In this document: positions 1 through 11,116 of the stretch, piece after piece
Layout: every line of letters starts with the position of its first letter
How positions within the stretch are numbered: position 1 is the stretch's first letter
The notes under the pieces: generated by a model
Databases searched by the model: none
Told to the model about the DNA's origin: nothing
What the model saw: the letters and a program-made list of their open reading frames with translations, nothing else
Made by a program: the position numbers and the translations under genes
Source of the DNA: Ottelia alismoides
Lineage: Eukaryota > Streptophyta > Magnoliopsida > Alismatales > Hydrocharitaceae
Length of the DNA: 64,000 nucleotides
Reading direction: 5' to 3'
NCBI GenBank assembly: GCA_037367405.1
Contig: JAZKJV010000299.1
Span: 248,001-312,000 of the forward strand

Positions 1-1767
1 GATAGCTCGAGCATGGCCTCGGCTTGCGTTACGCACACAAAAAATATATGGGGTGTATGGGTTCTCCTACGAAAATGGTAGAAGGAGATGGTCTCCAGCC
101 ACCGTGCATGGCCGGAGTTGGTTGAGGTTGCGTGAAGGGAGTACGAAGAAGTGGATGAAGGCGGCGGTGAGGTGGTTAGTCGTGATGAATGAGGATGGAG
201 AAAATGGTGAGTCTTATACTAAAAATATGAAAAACAAGAACTAATTAAAACTAAATTACCTCTACACTAGAATAAGAAAAACACAGCAAGTGGATGAAAT
301 TGCTTGGGATGATCAGTGCTCCGACAAGAACGATCGGTCTTGGCCTCGATTCCGACGGTGAAGAGGCTTGACGGAGTCGAACTTTGTGGTACAATGGAGC
401 TTGAACACCAAGGGATCACACCAATGGAATGTGGCTCATGCCCACAACCTCTCTGTCACAAAAAATGGGGAGCTAGAGAACACTTGCAAAAATAGTGGAT
501 GATTTCAAAAAATGGGAGTTTAAGCTCTTTTATTTGGTGGAGGAATGGAAGAGATGATGGATATTGGTGGAGGAATGGAAGAGGTGATGTCTATTTGTGG
601 AGGACTCCACCAATGAGTGGAATATTTCAAATTTTTTGGACACTAGTGATTGTCTTTATGTTCATGTGTACTAATCAAAAAAGAGAGGTCTTTCCGAATG
701 AAAATATGTTTTAAATAAATAGTAAGAGACATCAAAATAAAAACTCAAATCATAGAACTTTCTCAAAATAATGCTATCCATAATATTGCAGAACAAAGCT
801 TTTTTTTCAAAAGATGTTAATTAAAAACTTATTTTTTGAAGGAATAAAATAGCTATTTTTGGATTTTTATGACTTTTAGTCTTGTTTTATTGTTAATAAT
901 ATACAAAACTTGGAAATATTTTTGTTGATATTTAATTTCATAAGAAAAAAACGCTAAAGATATAATACAAGCCAAATTGACTTGTATAGAGAAGATCTAT
1001 TTTTGTATCTTTTTGATTTTATATTTTTTTAATTGATTTTATATTTTAATAGAAATTTGAATATACAACTAACAAAATAAAATTTAAATCAAAATAAAAG
1101 GAGTTAAAAAAGGAATCTATACAAAAGAAATAAAAAGGCGTAAACTATTGTACATCAGGGGTCCAAAACCTAACGTTTGCACTGTAACTCCAAAAAATAT
1201 GAAACCACCTTCATTAAATAGTTTATTAAACATTATTTACAATTAAAAGTGATTTTGATATATTTTGAGTTTTTATTTGAGAGATATGGGCCTGGGAAGT
1301 TGGGATTTTGGATTCTTATTCAGATCATAACTTTTTATCTATACATTATTTTTGTATGAAATCAATTTTGTATTTTTCTATATTTAATTATCTACAATTA
1401 TCATGTACAAAGTTTCTTTATTTGAAGTATAAAAAATGGAACTAAAATAGGTCCCAAAAATGAATAAAGACTGAATTAAATAAAAGGGATTTTTATTGTA
1501 TTTTGGCCCTTATCTCCCCCTACTTTATTCTTTGTCGACCTAGTCACCGAGATGTCTGGGTATCGGGGTTTCGGGTCATAAAATATTTGCAATATTTTAT
1601 TCTTTTTATTTTCTTTTCTTTATTCTATAATTTTGTATTTAAGAACCGTATTTATACACAATGATGCATGAACGATAAAATGCCTAAATTAAGCTTATTT
1701 ACACACATTTACTAGGGTTTTTAAGGTCAAAATGATAGAATAAAGATGATGAAATGGAGATTCATTA
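1..1767 (-). mobile_element. Athila-like LTR (E0), U3-side part, cut by window edge
   Basis: This reads as the U3-side half of an Athila-like LTR in minus orientation. Its right end (about 1747-1767) has the form TGATGAA..ATTCATTA, matching the TGATGAAT..ATTCATCA ends of the other Athila LTRs here, with the last CA mutated to TA. The stretch around 1509-1560 (TTATCTCCCCCTACTTTATTC-like) matches the reverse complement of the LTR of element E2 near 15145-15170, so the two belong to the same or sister family. From 1768 the sequence becomes copia integrase in frame, so this is an insertion into that gene: either the 5' LTR of a minus-strand element lying to the left, or a solo LTR. No coding capacity; the small ORFs inside are incidental. 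Confidence 0.75.
541..600. repeat. 30-bp tandem repeat, about two copies
   Basis: AGGAATGGAAGAGRTGATG occurs at 541 and again at 571, with a degenerate third start near 592. It lies inside LTR E0 and looks like ordinary minisatellite slippage. Confidence 0.7.
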
Positions 1768-2462
1768 GATATGCAGTCGAGACTGCAATATATATCCTTA
1801 ATAAGATTCCTGGAAAGTCTGTACCCAAAACCTCTCATGAGATTTAGTTCGGAACCAAATCAAGTGTTAGACACTTGAGGATTTGGGGTTCCTTGGTCCA
1901 TGCCAAGAACATGGACGCAAGTAAGCTAGAATCTCACACTAGATAGTGCTACTTCATCGGGTATGTGAAGTACGGTATTAGATACCAACTTTATGACCTT
2001 GAGACTCAAAAGGTATTCGTCTCTATGGATGTGAAATTCTTGGAGGATGACTTCCTTAAGAGTCAAGACAAAAATGAAGTAAAGGAACTCATTGAATCTT
2101 CTGAAGATATTGAGGTTCCTGGACAAGAAAAAGAAGAGATAAATGAAGAAGAAACACATGTACTTCTTCAAAGGAGTTCGAGGGTGGTCATTACACCAGA
2201 AAGGTACAGATTCCATGTGTTAGAAGAGTCTAATAGTAATCCTACTTCATATGATGAAGTACTCGCGGATCATGACATGGATAGACAGATGCTAGCCATG
2301 ATGTCTGAAATAGACTCCATGCACAAGAACATTGTACGGACCCTAGAGGATCCACCTAAAGGAGTTGAACCCATTGGGTGTAGATGGATCTTCAAGAGAA
2401 AAAGGGGACATGATGAGAAGGTAGAGACCTTCAAGGGACGACTTGTAGCCAACAGAAGTTGA
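1768..2462 (+). pseudogene. Ty1/copia integrase C-terminus joined to start of RT (copia-1)
   Basis: The reading frame starting at 1770 gives the end of a copia integrase core (YAVETAIYILN, then RHLRIWG near 1872), the acidic linker with SSRVVITPERY, and the start of reverse transcriptase (IGCRWIFKRKRG, ETFKGRLVA). Such a polyprotein inserts retrotransposon cDNA and copies the RNA. Stops interrupt it at about 1845 and 1946, and it ends at 2460-2462 where the RT catalytic domain should begin. The upstream part is replaced by LTR E0 at 1767. The frame runs straight on after that LTR, which shows that the LTR disrupted the gene. Dead copy. Confidence 0.88.
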
Positions 2463-2829
2463 GTAGACTGCCGCATCGGATGATTCGACAACATAAGCTG
2501 AGTATATTGCCGCATTGGATGCTGTAAAAGAGTTGGTGTGGTTGTACAAGTTCATCTTAGAGCCAGATGTAGTTTCCTCGAATACTCCCATCCCATTTCT
2601 CTGTGATAACACGGGAGCCATAGCTCATGCGAAGGAATACAGATGGCATAAAAAGAGAAAGTATGTGGAGAGGAAATACCTCATCATTTGGGATATTCAG
2701 AAGCGTCGTGACATCGTCATCACCAAGGTGACCTATGCCGACAATATTGTTGAATCACTTACCAAACCTTTGTCGCAGAAGATTTTTAACATCTATGTAA
2801 TGAATATGGGTTTATGGATTGTACCTTAA
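2463..2829 (+). pseudogene. Ty1/copia RNase H C-terminus (copia-1)
   Basis: The product reads AEYIAALDAVKELVWLYKF, then CDNTGAIAHAKE, KKRKYVERKY, and ends TKPLSQKIF..MNMGLW. This is the C-terminal half of a copia RNase H, the enzyme that removes RNA from the RNA/DNA hybrid during reverse transcription. RT and the N-terminal part of RNase H (roughly 400 or more residues in intact relatives) are missing between 2462 and about 2500. The deletion point carries two near-identical 25-base copies (2458-2483 and 2498-2522). The CDNTGAIA and HIERK-like motifs suggest a TAR/Angela-type copia, tentatively. The stop is followed directly by the polypurine tract. Confidence 0.88.
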
Positions 2830-2843
2830 TGGTTCTGAGGCCT

Positions 2844-2853
2844 AGTGGGAGAT
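2844..2853 (+). promoter_or_regulatory. Polypurine tract of copia-1
   Basis: AGTGGGAGAT lies directly before TGTTGG, the start of the 3' LTR. It is the usual plus-strand primer site of plant copia elements and lies 14 bases after the RNase H stop. Confidence 0.85.
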
Positions 2854-3100
2854 TGTTGGACATGTGAGCTCTGAGTGAACCATTCCTGCAAAAAATGTTA
2901 TTGTAATCCATTTATTTATCAATAAAAGTTATTGATTCTCACTCCATATTTATGATTAATGAATGCATGGACTTATAAGGTCCCTTCGTACAATTATGGT
3001 TATGTGACATGGCCATCTTGATAATCATATAACTGTTGATACAATGGTTGGATCATAGAGGAAGGAGATAAGATGATAACTAAAGAGTTATATTGAAGAC
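2854..3100 (+). mobile_element. Copia-1 3' LTR, left part
   Basis: The LTR begins TGTTGGACATGTGAGC after the polypurine tract and runs to 3100, where E1 is inserted. The last five bases (3096-3100, AAGAC) are the target site, repeated at 19203-19207. The LTR continues at 19208, so its unbroken length would be about 2.47 kb. Confidence 0.85.
3096..3100. repeat. Left target-site duplication of E1
   Basis: AAGAC, identical to 19203-19207 on the other side of E1. A 5-bp duplication is normal for Ty3/gypsy integrase. Confidence 0.9.
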
Positions 3101-6016
3101 TAATTAACCAACAATTCAGCCTCTTAATTATGTCAGATTAACATCCAGAAATCTAATTGCAGTCGGGCTGAATTGGGTCCATCAAAAACCGCTTAAAATT
3201 CATTAATTAAATCAAAATGGCTGATTTCATTTTATTTAGGCAAGCCCAAGGCCAAACTCAGGGACACGAGCCTCTTAAGTGATTATCTAGACACCTAATA
3301 TCTAGATTAAGTGTTGGATTACAAAACTAATAGGTCAAAATGCACACAAAGATATGCAATGCAGAAAATGCAGACATACCATTTTTATTTGATTTTTTTA
3401 CATGCGATATGATGCAGATGAGGTCAAATGCAAGTATGCCCTAATTTTAATAGAATCAAAGAGCAATTAACAAGTGATCAATTTCAGAAAAGGGTTTACG
3501 AAGCAATTTTCATTTACTAGAGAACTAATGACAAAAAATCATTAAGTATGTGACACTACAAAACTTGATATAATAATTAGGAGTCTAAGTGCCAAAACAG
3601 AGATCAAGCCATGCCATTAGAAAGATAATAAAACAAGCTTCGAAACGTAAGAAATTAATTAAAACGGAACTCGGATGCTCAAGATACGCAACAAAGAGTC
3701 CTTGGGCATAAACGCAAGAAAAACATGAAAATAAATAGAGAAAGTGTACAAACAGGTCCCTGGAAGGACCTAAATGTAAATACTAAAAGATGCAAGGCCT
3801 TCCTATAAATTACCTACACGTGTAGGCGTAAAATATAATTATTGAAAATCTGAAAGGCTTAACTGCAATTTGCCTCAGGCGTGTATGTTCATCGCGTGTA
3901 CTTTCGACATGCTTGTAATTTGAAGAAACATGGAGGGCACTCTTGCAAAATTCCCGACCCTCATGTGACTGGGCACGTGAGGCCAGGCTCGGTGGCGATG
4001 CTCAGGCCACGTGTCAACTGGCGAGCTCGACTGAGGCTCGGATGCCCCGAACCTAGGGGTACGGAATGGAGGCTCAGGGATGTCGACGTTGCCTTTTGTG
4101 GACCGTCCGATCCTGGACATTGGACGGTGGCCGTAAGCTCAAGGGGGTGGTGACGTGGTTCACTGTGCACCATTGGATGAGCACTGGGAGGGTGCTATCC
4201 AACGGAAACTGTACATTTTGGGTTTCTTCCTCTATCGCGGGGGTGGTGGTGCGTTCAGGCCTTTGATGAAGACGCAGGACCTCCGCCACTTCCCCGTGCT
4301 CAATGAATCTCCAGGATATGTCCTGGAAGCATCTTGAGCTAGCTGGAAGCACGAGCAAGGTTCAGGTCGGCCTGGAATGGGCCAACAATGTCTGGACGCC
4401 GGAGGCAGAGTTCGCGAGTTCTGCTCCGATGAGGCTTCGATCGTTGAGCAATTAGCACATGCAAGGCTAGTCTATAGCCAAGGCATGCATATGTGAGTTG
4501 AATGGGAATGAGATGGGATCTCGTGTGAGTGAAGAGATGGGAGACCGGAGCACCATCGCCGGCAAACTGGAGAGGGGATGGATCGGAGGTGGTCAGACGA
4601 TGGAGAAGGGAAGCTGGCTATCGGAGGGCAACACGTGGATGTTGGAAGTACGGGGGAACTCGAGGGATGATCAATGGGAGGTGATTGTGCGAGCAGGAGT
4701 CTAATAAATTCAAAGAAATTCAAGGGAAAATGAACGAAGGATCAGGAGGCTTACCTGGAGAGATAGTGGAGCAAGGGCTTGTGCTTGAGCTCCTCAGCGG
4801 ATCTCGGGTCGTCGCTGAACCCCGTCAACCACGCGAAGCTGCTCGCGAACGAGCGAGCCCTAGAGACCTGGCCTACCATGGCCAGGGGTCAACACCAAGG
4901 TCGACGGCGGTATTCGCTCCCCATTTCATCTCCTCTTTGTCACAGAGGGACGGAGGAATGCTGGGTCGTGACCCACATACAGGTGGATGAAGAGGATGGT
5001 GGTCGGAGAAGGTGTATTTGAAGAGGAAGTTTGGGAGATACGGTGGTGATTTGTGGGGGCGATAAGGAGCGAGATGGAGGGGATCATGGCGAGAGTGGGT
5101 ACCCTGAGGAAGAAGGATGATGGGCCTTGGTCGTGGGATAGTCAGAGAACAGTGAGATAGCTGAGGAGAGGGGGGAAATGGAAAGGGGGCGACGGGTGCA
5201 CGAGGTGGAGGACGTGGGAGAGAGAGAGAGGGAGACCGAAGGTAGGAGACGAGTCCCTGACCGTTCGATCTCGCGATCCAACAGTTGAGAAGTGGGCGCA
5301 CGTGAGTGGCTCAGATTAGATCGATGAAGTAATGATCGAGGGCTATGGGTGTGGCACGTAGCGAGAGGATACGTGAGTGGAAGAGGACGGATGAGATTCC
5401 ATCTGGAGAATCATCGGATGGTGGATATGAAAGGTGGGAATATGCGGTGGAGATGGATGCTCCAGGAGATGATCGGGCGGTGTTGAAGGCTGACTGTGGC
5501 AAGAGGAGAGAAAGGCGGGGAAGGACAAACAAGATGAGATCAGATGGTTGATCAAATGGTGGGAAATGGTTGCCGGAAGAAGCGGCTGGGATGGAAACAC
5601 CCAAAGGTGATCGAGCGGTAGAAAAATGGGGGCGCGTGCTGAAAGAGTGGGACACGTGGCTCAACCAGAAAGAGCCATGTGGCCTAATCAGGTTATTCAG
5701 ACAAAGAAGCATAAAAAAAGAAGGAGAAGGTGGCCGAATTTAGAAAAACTCAGAACGTAAAAGTTGTAGATCTCAATGAGATCTACAAGTTTTATGTTTA
5801 CTAAAGACAGAAACGAGGTCAAACGAAGGGAGAAATATTTTTGTGAGCATTTTTAGGGGTATAAAAACACTACGATTTTTTATTTTGTTATTTTTTGTAT
5901 TTTTAATTTATTTCAAGACTCAGACATATACAATGATTTATCTGAGTTTTATTGACACTAATTTAAGCTAGGAGGTTAATATCTATCAATTATTACGATG
6001 AAATTGAGTTTCATCA
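3101..6016 (-). mobile_element. E1 3' LTR
   Basis: 2916 bp, from TAATTAACCAACAATTC (TG mutated to TA) to GAGTTTCATCA. It aligns with 8944-10178 and 18288-19202. The GC-rich middle (about 3950-5660) contains several CACGTG boxes, a purine-rich GAGAGA tract near 5218-5230, and an inverted repeat at 5754-5798. ORFs of 60-140 codons in this part have no family resemblance and no matching frame in the sister LTR, so I do not call them genes. Confidence 0.88.
5754..5798. repeat. Conserved LTR inverted repeat, E1 3' LTR copy
   Basis: Arms of about 21 nt around TTGTAGATCTC and GAGATCTACAA, with a 3-nt loop. Matching structures occur at 18939-18983, 29148-29192 and 42385-42429. Confidence 0.85.
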
Positions 6017-6051
6017 CCCCCTATACTTAAACTATGCTTGTCCCCGGGCAT
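6017..6051 (-). promoter_or_regulatory. E1 polypurine tract and adjacent hairpin
   Basis: In element sense, TTAAGTATAGGGGG (6030-6017) abuts the LTR start TGATGAAAC. Just upstream (6051-6034) is a short hairpin, stem ATGC/GCAT, with GGGGAC in its loop. The same layout occurs in the three other Athila-type elements in this window. Confidence 0.82.
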
Positions 6052-8923
6052 CTCAAAAATGAATGAGTTGGATTAACCCCCGATTTTGCATGTGCGTACA
6101 AGATATGATCAGTTCAAGAACTCCCAAATTTAGAGACCCAAAATCTCAAAGCTCAACCTAGCCTTAATCAAGAGGTATCCAATTTCTCTAAATTTCCAGA
6201 CTCTCTCTGTATACATATAAAATAAGGATATAAAATTAAGTGTTGACCGCGATCACGAGAGTAGACTCACGACTTCACCCAAGTTCCTAGTCCAAGAAAT
6301 TCTCCTAAGGACCCAATCCTCAAATCTAGGGAATAGATCAAATATTGCGTCCAATCCATCATCTCTTTAGTTGTTAAACCTAGAAGTGTAGGTGGCAGGC
6401 CAGTTGATGGACGGCGTAGGATGGTGTCATTTCTTCTCTCCATCTCATTGGAACAAGGATTCTCTTGAGTGCCTTATTAACTCAACACATATTTTTGGTG
6501 TTGATCAGTGCGTCCGTGAAGAGACGTTGGAGTCGTCTGCACTTGTTTTTCTGGGAATACAGTGAGGTGTGCCTTTTTTAGTATCTATTATACCTTCTAC
6601 ACCTAGACTTGTAGCATTCACAATGCAGAGCCCTTCTTTGATGCAAGCCCGACTCCTGATCCTAATAGCGGTGGTCCAAGTGGATACTTTGAAATGGTTG
6701 GGAGTGCTCGCCTTTGGTGTAAGCTCTGTAATATTTCACTTGTACGATGAGATCTTTTTCATCAACATTTGATATTTCTTTCTATTATTTTTTGCTAGAT
6801 CCACTACTTTTACCAAGAGTTGGTGCACACTGATCAATATTTTTTTTATTTTATAACACCATAGCACTTAGGTAAATGTCAAGAGACTAGTACAAGAACC
6901 AAGTTCTCATACTGGCTAAAATCAATGATACTCAGGTTTCATGAATCCTTCAATGATTTTATCCCATCCTCGAGCATCATTAAATCGAGTCCAGACTTGA
7001 ATCCCTCATCACAATCCCTCAAGTGAAATTTCAACTCCTCTCATCATAACCGTAGTCATGCATGTGAAGTGCTGATCATATTAAGGTTAGAGACTAAGCA
7101 CGCAATATAGCACGCAAATATGTTAAACCAGGGAAATGTGGATATTTAAGTCATAGACCCTGATAACTAATGCTGGTTAACCTCAAATCTCAAGACTTCT
7201 TAAACCGTTTTCATGAACATCACTGATCCTATGAAAGTGAAAGTGACGGGGATTTAAACCAACTCCTTCATCCTTTTTAAGACAATATTTATAGACTTGA
7301 GTTAGACTCATTTAATCCTTCTTTTTGAAAAAAGAATTTTAAAAGATTTTTTCAAAACATTGTCACATAAAAAGATTTTTCAAACATTTTTCAAATGATT
7401 TTTCAAAACAAATAAAACTTTTTTTCAAACCATTTTCAAAATATTTTCCTCAAAAATAATGTAACATAGTAAAGAAAAAATTTTCAAATTTTGAAAACAT
7501 TTTATCCAACTTAGTTCAATAGCTATATACTGTAACCCAAAAAAGTTTCAAATTTTTCAAAAATTCTAAAAAATAGAGCTATGGCTAAAGTACATTTATA
7601 CTGTATATACGGTATACCCCCCTATACTTAAACTTTGTTATATCCTCATACCACTAAGTGACACAAAGCCATAGCTCAATTTAAGGTATAGAAAAATATA
7701 CAGGAACTGAGGAGGATGCCTTCTATACTTAGGTTAGAAATAACCTAAGTACCAAGGAAAGGATAAATGAGTAAGAAAATCACGGGGACTTAGGTCCCCC
7801 CATACTTAGGTTGAGAATAGCCTAAGTAAAGACATGGATAATTGATGTTGGGGAGACCTGAGGGGAACGAAGAAGTTAGGATGGATATACAAGTGAGCGA
7901 ATGAATCCACGGAGATGAATGGAGCACCTAAGGTCTATGGGAGAGTGCCGAAACAATCAAGGCTCAATCAAACAAACAATACCCTTTGATTCACCAACTC
8001 AAACGTGAAAGCAAAAAGTGTTGGTTATTTATCTTGTCATTTTTAGTGGTGATAAAATCATTCTAATTTACGTTGTGAGTAACGCCATGTCAAGTCGAAA
8101 ATATCCTACGCAAACAAGGGTGTTTCTCTCCAAAAACATGATTTTTACTCCAATTTATTTGTCAACATGCATTAACAGTCCCAATTTTTAGCTTTAATGT
8201 TATCACTTAATTAATAAGAACATAAATCAATCAATCATCGTCTACCGCTCCTTCCCAATTTCCATTAATCCTAGGTGATCAAGCTAGGAAGGGAAGCTGA
8301 GAAAAAGCCAATGCATGCGATAAAATCATGATCTACGCTAAGGAAAAACTCACAGTGCCTTGAGCTATATTCATGAAAAAATAAGACTGAATTAAAATCG
8401 AATGTATGCAAGTCGATGAAAACCGCACTTAGCATGCTTCTATTAGCGAGGAAGAACTGATTTTAATTTTCGGCTAAGCGAAGCGATGTCTACGTGCTTT
8501 TCGAATTAAGGTGTGTCCTACCTACGATCAAACATGTAGAATAAAATGTGAATTAGCTTGGAGAGTCGTGTGCCTGATCCTATGTAGACACTCAAGTGGG
8601 GTGATCTCCGTACAACCACAGAAACCATCGTTCATTTACAATCGCAATTCTTCGATCGAAGATCGTTGTCAAGACGATTATTACATGCCTTAATGAAAAT
8701 GCAGGAAACACATTTTTTCAAGCTTGCTTCTGAAACTCCTTGCAGCGGGAGCTCCTGCTCCTTGCCTCCTTGGTCGTCAAGGGACCCTGCCACCGAAAGC
8801 AAACATTAAGTAAATATTCAAGAATAAAAACAATGTAATGAAAATGGACACAAAGACCCATAAGTTAGAAAATCGCACTTAATCAAGTAAGAAAAATCCA
8901 AATAAAATGAAAGATGAGCCGTG
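6052..8923 (-). other. E1 interior without genes
   Basis: No gag or pol similarity in any frame. In element sense the right part (about 8920-7940) resembles the untranslated leader of E2: the reverse complement near 7960-8010 (GTTTGAGTTGGTGAATC) parallels 10975-11010. The left part (about 7830-6052) resembles the 3' UTR of the other Athila elements, including T/A-rich stretches at 7310-7600. The leader and 3' UTR appear joined where gag-pol should be, so the coding region was lost as a block. Confidence 0.7.
7621..7828 (-). repeat. E1 3'-UTR hairpin array
   Basis: One long imperfect hairpin (about 7621-7691: CTATACTTAAA..TTTAAGGTATAG) and two short ones: 7726-7736/7741-7751 (TACTTAGGTTA/TAACCTAAGTA) and 7803-7810/7821-7828 (TACTTAGG/CCTAAGTA). 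It matches arrays in E2, Athila-A and Athila-B in motif and order. Confidence 0.8.
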
Positions 8924-8940
8924 TCCCCGACAACGACGCA
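8924..8940 (-). promoter_or_regulatory. E1 primer binding site, tRNA-Asp type
   Basis: In element sense TGCGTCGTTGTCGGGGA, close to the common Athila/Ty3 site TGGCGCCGTTGCCGGGGA. It lies three bases from the end of the 5' LTR (8944). One base is missing near its start, and there are two substitutions. Confidence 0.78.
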
Positions 8941-8943
8941 ATT

Positions 8944-10178
8944 TGATTAATCCACAATTCGGCCTCTTAATTATGTCAGATTAACATCCAAAAAACTTGT
9001 TGCAGTCAGGTTGAATTAGGTCCATCAAAAACTACTTAAAAATTCATAAATTAAATCAAAGTTGTCGATTTATTTTACTTGGGCAAGCTCAAGGTCGAAC
9101 TCAAGGACACGAGCCTCTTAAGTGATTATCTAGACTTCTAATATCTAGATTAAGTGTTGGATTACAAAACTAATAGGTCAAAAGGCACACAAAGATATGC
9201 AATGTAGAAAATACAAACATATAATTTTTATTTGATTTTTTTACATGTAATATGATGCAAATCAGGACAAATTAAAGTATGCCCTAATTTAAATAGAATC
9301 GAAGAGCAATTAATAAGTGATCACTTTCAGAAAAGTGTTTACGAAGTAATTTTCATTAACCAGAGAACTAATGGCATAAAACTCGTTAAGTATGTGATAC
9401 TACAAAACTTGATCTAATCATTAGGAGTCAAAGTGTCAAAACAGAGATCAAGCAATGCAATTAGAAAGATAATAAAACAAACTTCGAAACGCAACTGAAA
9501 TAGACTAAAACGGAGCTCGGATGCTCAAGATACAGGACAAAGAGTCCAGGGGCATAAATGCTAGAAAAACATAAAAATAAATAGAGAAAGTACTACAAAC
9601 AGGTCCCTAGAAGGACCTAAATGTAAATACTAAAAGTCACGAGGCCTTCCCTGTAAATTACCAACACTTTGATTTAATCATTACGAGTCAAAGTATCAAA
9701 ACTGAGATCAAGCAATTCCATTAGAAAGATAATAAAACAAACTTCGAAACGCAACTGAAATAAACTAAAACGGAGCTCGGATGCTCAAGATATGCAATAA
9801 AGAGTCCAGGGGCATAAACGCAAGAAAAACAAGAAAATAAATAGAGAAAGTACTACAAACAGGTCCCTAGAAAGACCTAACTGTAAATACTAAAAGTCAC
9901 GAGGCCTTCCCTGTAAATTACAAACATGCCCGGGTGTAAAAATACAATTATTAAAAATCTAAAGGGCTTGAATGCAATTTGCCCCAGGCGTTCATCACGT
10001 ACACTTTGGACCTGTTTGTAAGTTGACGAAACTTGGAGGGCACTCCTGCAAAATTCATGGCCCTCACATGATTGTGCACATGTGGCCATGCTCGGTGGCG
10101 ATGTAGGCTCGGGTTCGTGGCTCAAGACACGTGTCGACTGACGACGCTCGGTCGAGGCTCGGATGCCCCGAACCTAGG
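8944..10178 (-). mobile_element. E1 5' LTR, left part
   Basis: Starts TGATTAATCCACAATTC and aligns with the E1 3' LTR from 3101 up to the word CCCCGAACCTAGG (10178; 4056 in the other LTR). The alignment then stops and E2 begins. The segment matching 4057-5098 of the sister LTR is absent on both sides of E2. Confidence 0.85.
9404..9924. repeat. 260-bp tandem duplication inside E1 5' LTR
   Basis: The block starting ACTTGATCTAATCATTAGG near 9407 is repeated about 260 bases later, starting near 9667. Shared landmarks include GGAGCTCGGATGCTCAAGAT and ACAAACAGGTCCCTAGAA. The 3' LTR of the same element has a single copy (about 3545-3830), so the duplication is private to this LTR. Confidence 0.85.
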
Positions 10179-11116
10179 ATTGCTTTAATTAATTTGCTTG
10201 AGCCTAATAATTAATTAGGTCCAAATACCATAAACAAGAAATTTCGGTGCCTATAGAGTAGAGCGTAATTTGGACTTAGTCAAATTAACTTGTTCTTGCT
10301 CGTTAATAGAAGCAATCATCTAGGACAGTTCACTTGCATTTGCATATAGGATAGTTTATTTCAATTCTGCGCGGATCACTTGCATGTATAGTGCTGGCGA
10401 CAAGGTACGCATCTCTAACTCCGGCATGCATCATTATTTTTAATCGTGCATTGGCATTTCCGATCTCCTTCCTTGTTTTCACTCACATAAGTTAAAAAGG
10501 AAATTAGACACTCGGTAGGCAATTCATTGAAAATATTTTAACCAAGTGATAACTGCTAAAACCAGGACTGCTAAAGAAAACTCGACCTTAAAAAATATAA
10601 GGAAAATCATTATTTTGGGGAGAGTAACCCCCTCATTGTTTGGTTTGCTTGAGCGAGAGAGCGACCCACACACTAGGATAGAGCCACGCCCGAAATCTTT
10701 TCAGACTACTGTCTTGGGTTAGTCGTTATCCAGTGAGGATCTCTCCGGTAGCCGGTAAAGCGGCCCGTGACATCCATAACAGATTAAATTGATTGGGTAG
10801 TCGGTAAATGGTCCGCAATTCATACTGGCTGGGAAAGATCTAACTTTATGATTGGGCCAGTCTCTTGAGAGCATTGGGTTCCTAACAGCTCGCTTTAACC
10901 GCTCTGATAGAGTGTATTCTCACCAAACTCTAAAATTGACAAGATAATTGATCGAACCTTCACGGTCTTCACTTTGAGTTGAGTTGGTGAACTGGGGGTT
11001 TGTATTGTGTTTGATTACTTGTGTGCATACTCGATCCTTCTGTGCATTTGCGCCTTTTTCTCCATATCTTTTGACTTGACCCTCGTGCTCTCTCGATCCC
11101 GTCTTTTGTTTCGGAG
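10179..11116 (+). other. E2 untranslated leader, 5'-truncated
   Basis: No ORF of note. It includes a purine-rich GAGCGAGAGAGCGACCC segment at about 10650 and a pair of related 20-mers: GGTAGCCGGTAAAGCGGCCC from 10748 and GGTAGTCGGTAAATGGTCCG from 10797. The end (about 10975-11110) matches the leader left in E1. By position it should carry packaging and dimerisation signals, which is an inference. Confidence 0.65.

Noticed and set aside
4873..5712. ORFs of 133-142 codons near 5 kb, minus strand
   Set aside because: Within the E1 LTR GC-rich part; no family resemblance, not preserved at 18300-18820.
7621..7828. Regularly repeated palindromes as a CRISPR-like array
   Set aside because: Spacing and arm sequence vary, there are no equal-length spacers, and the context is a plant retrotransposon.
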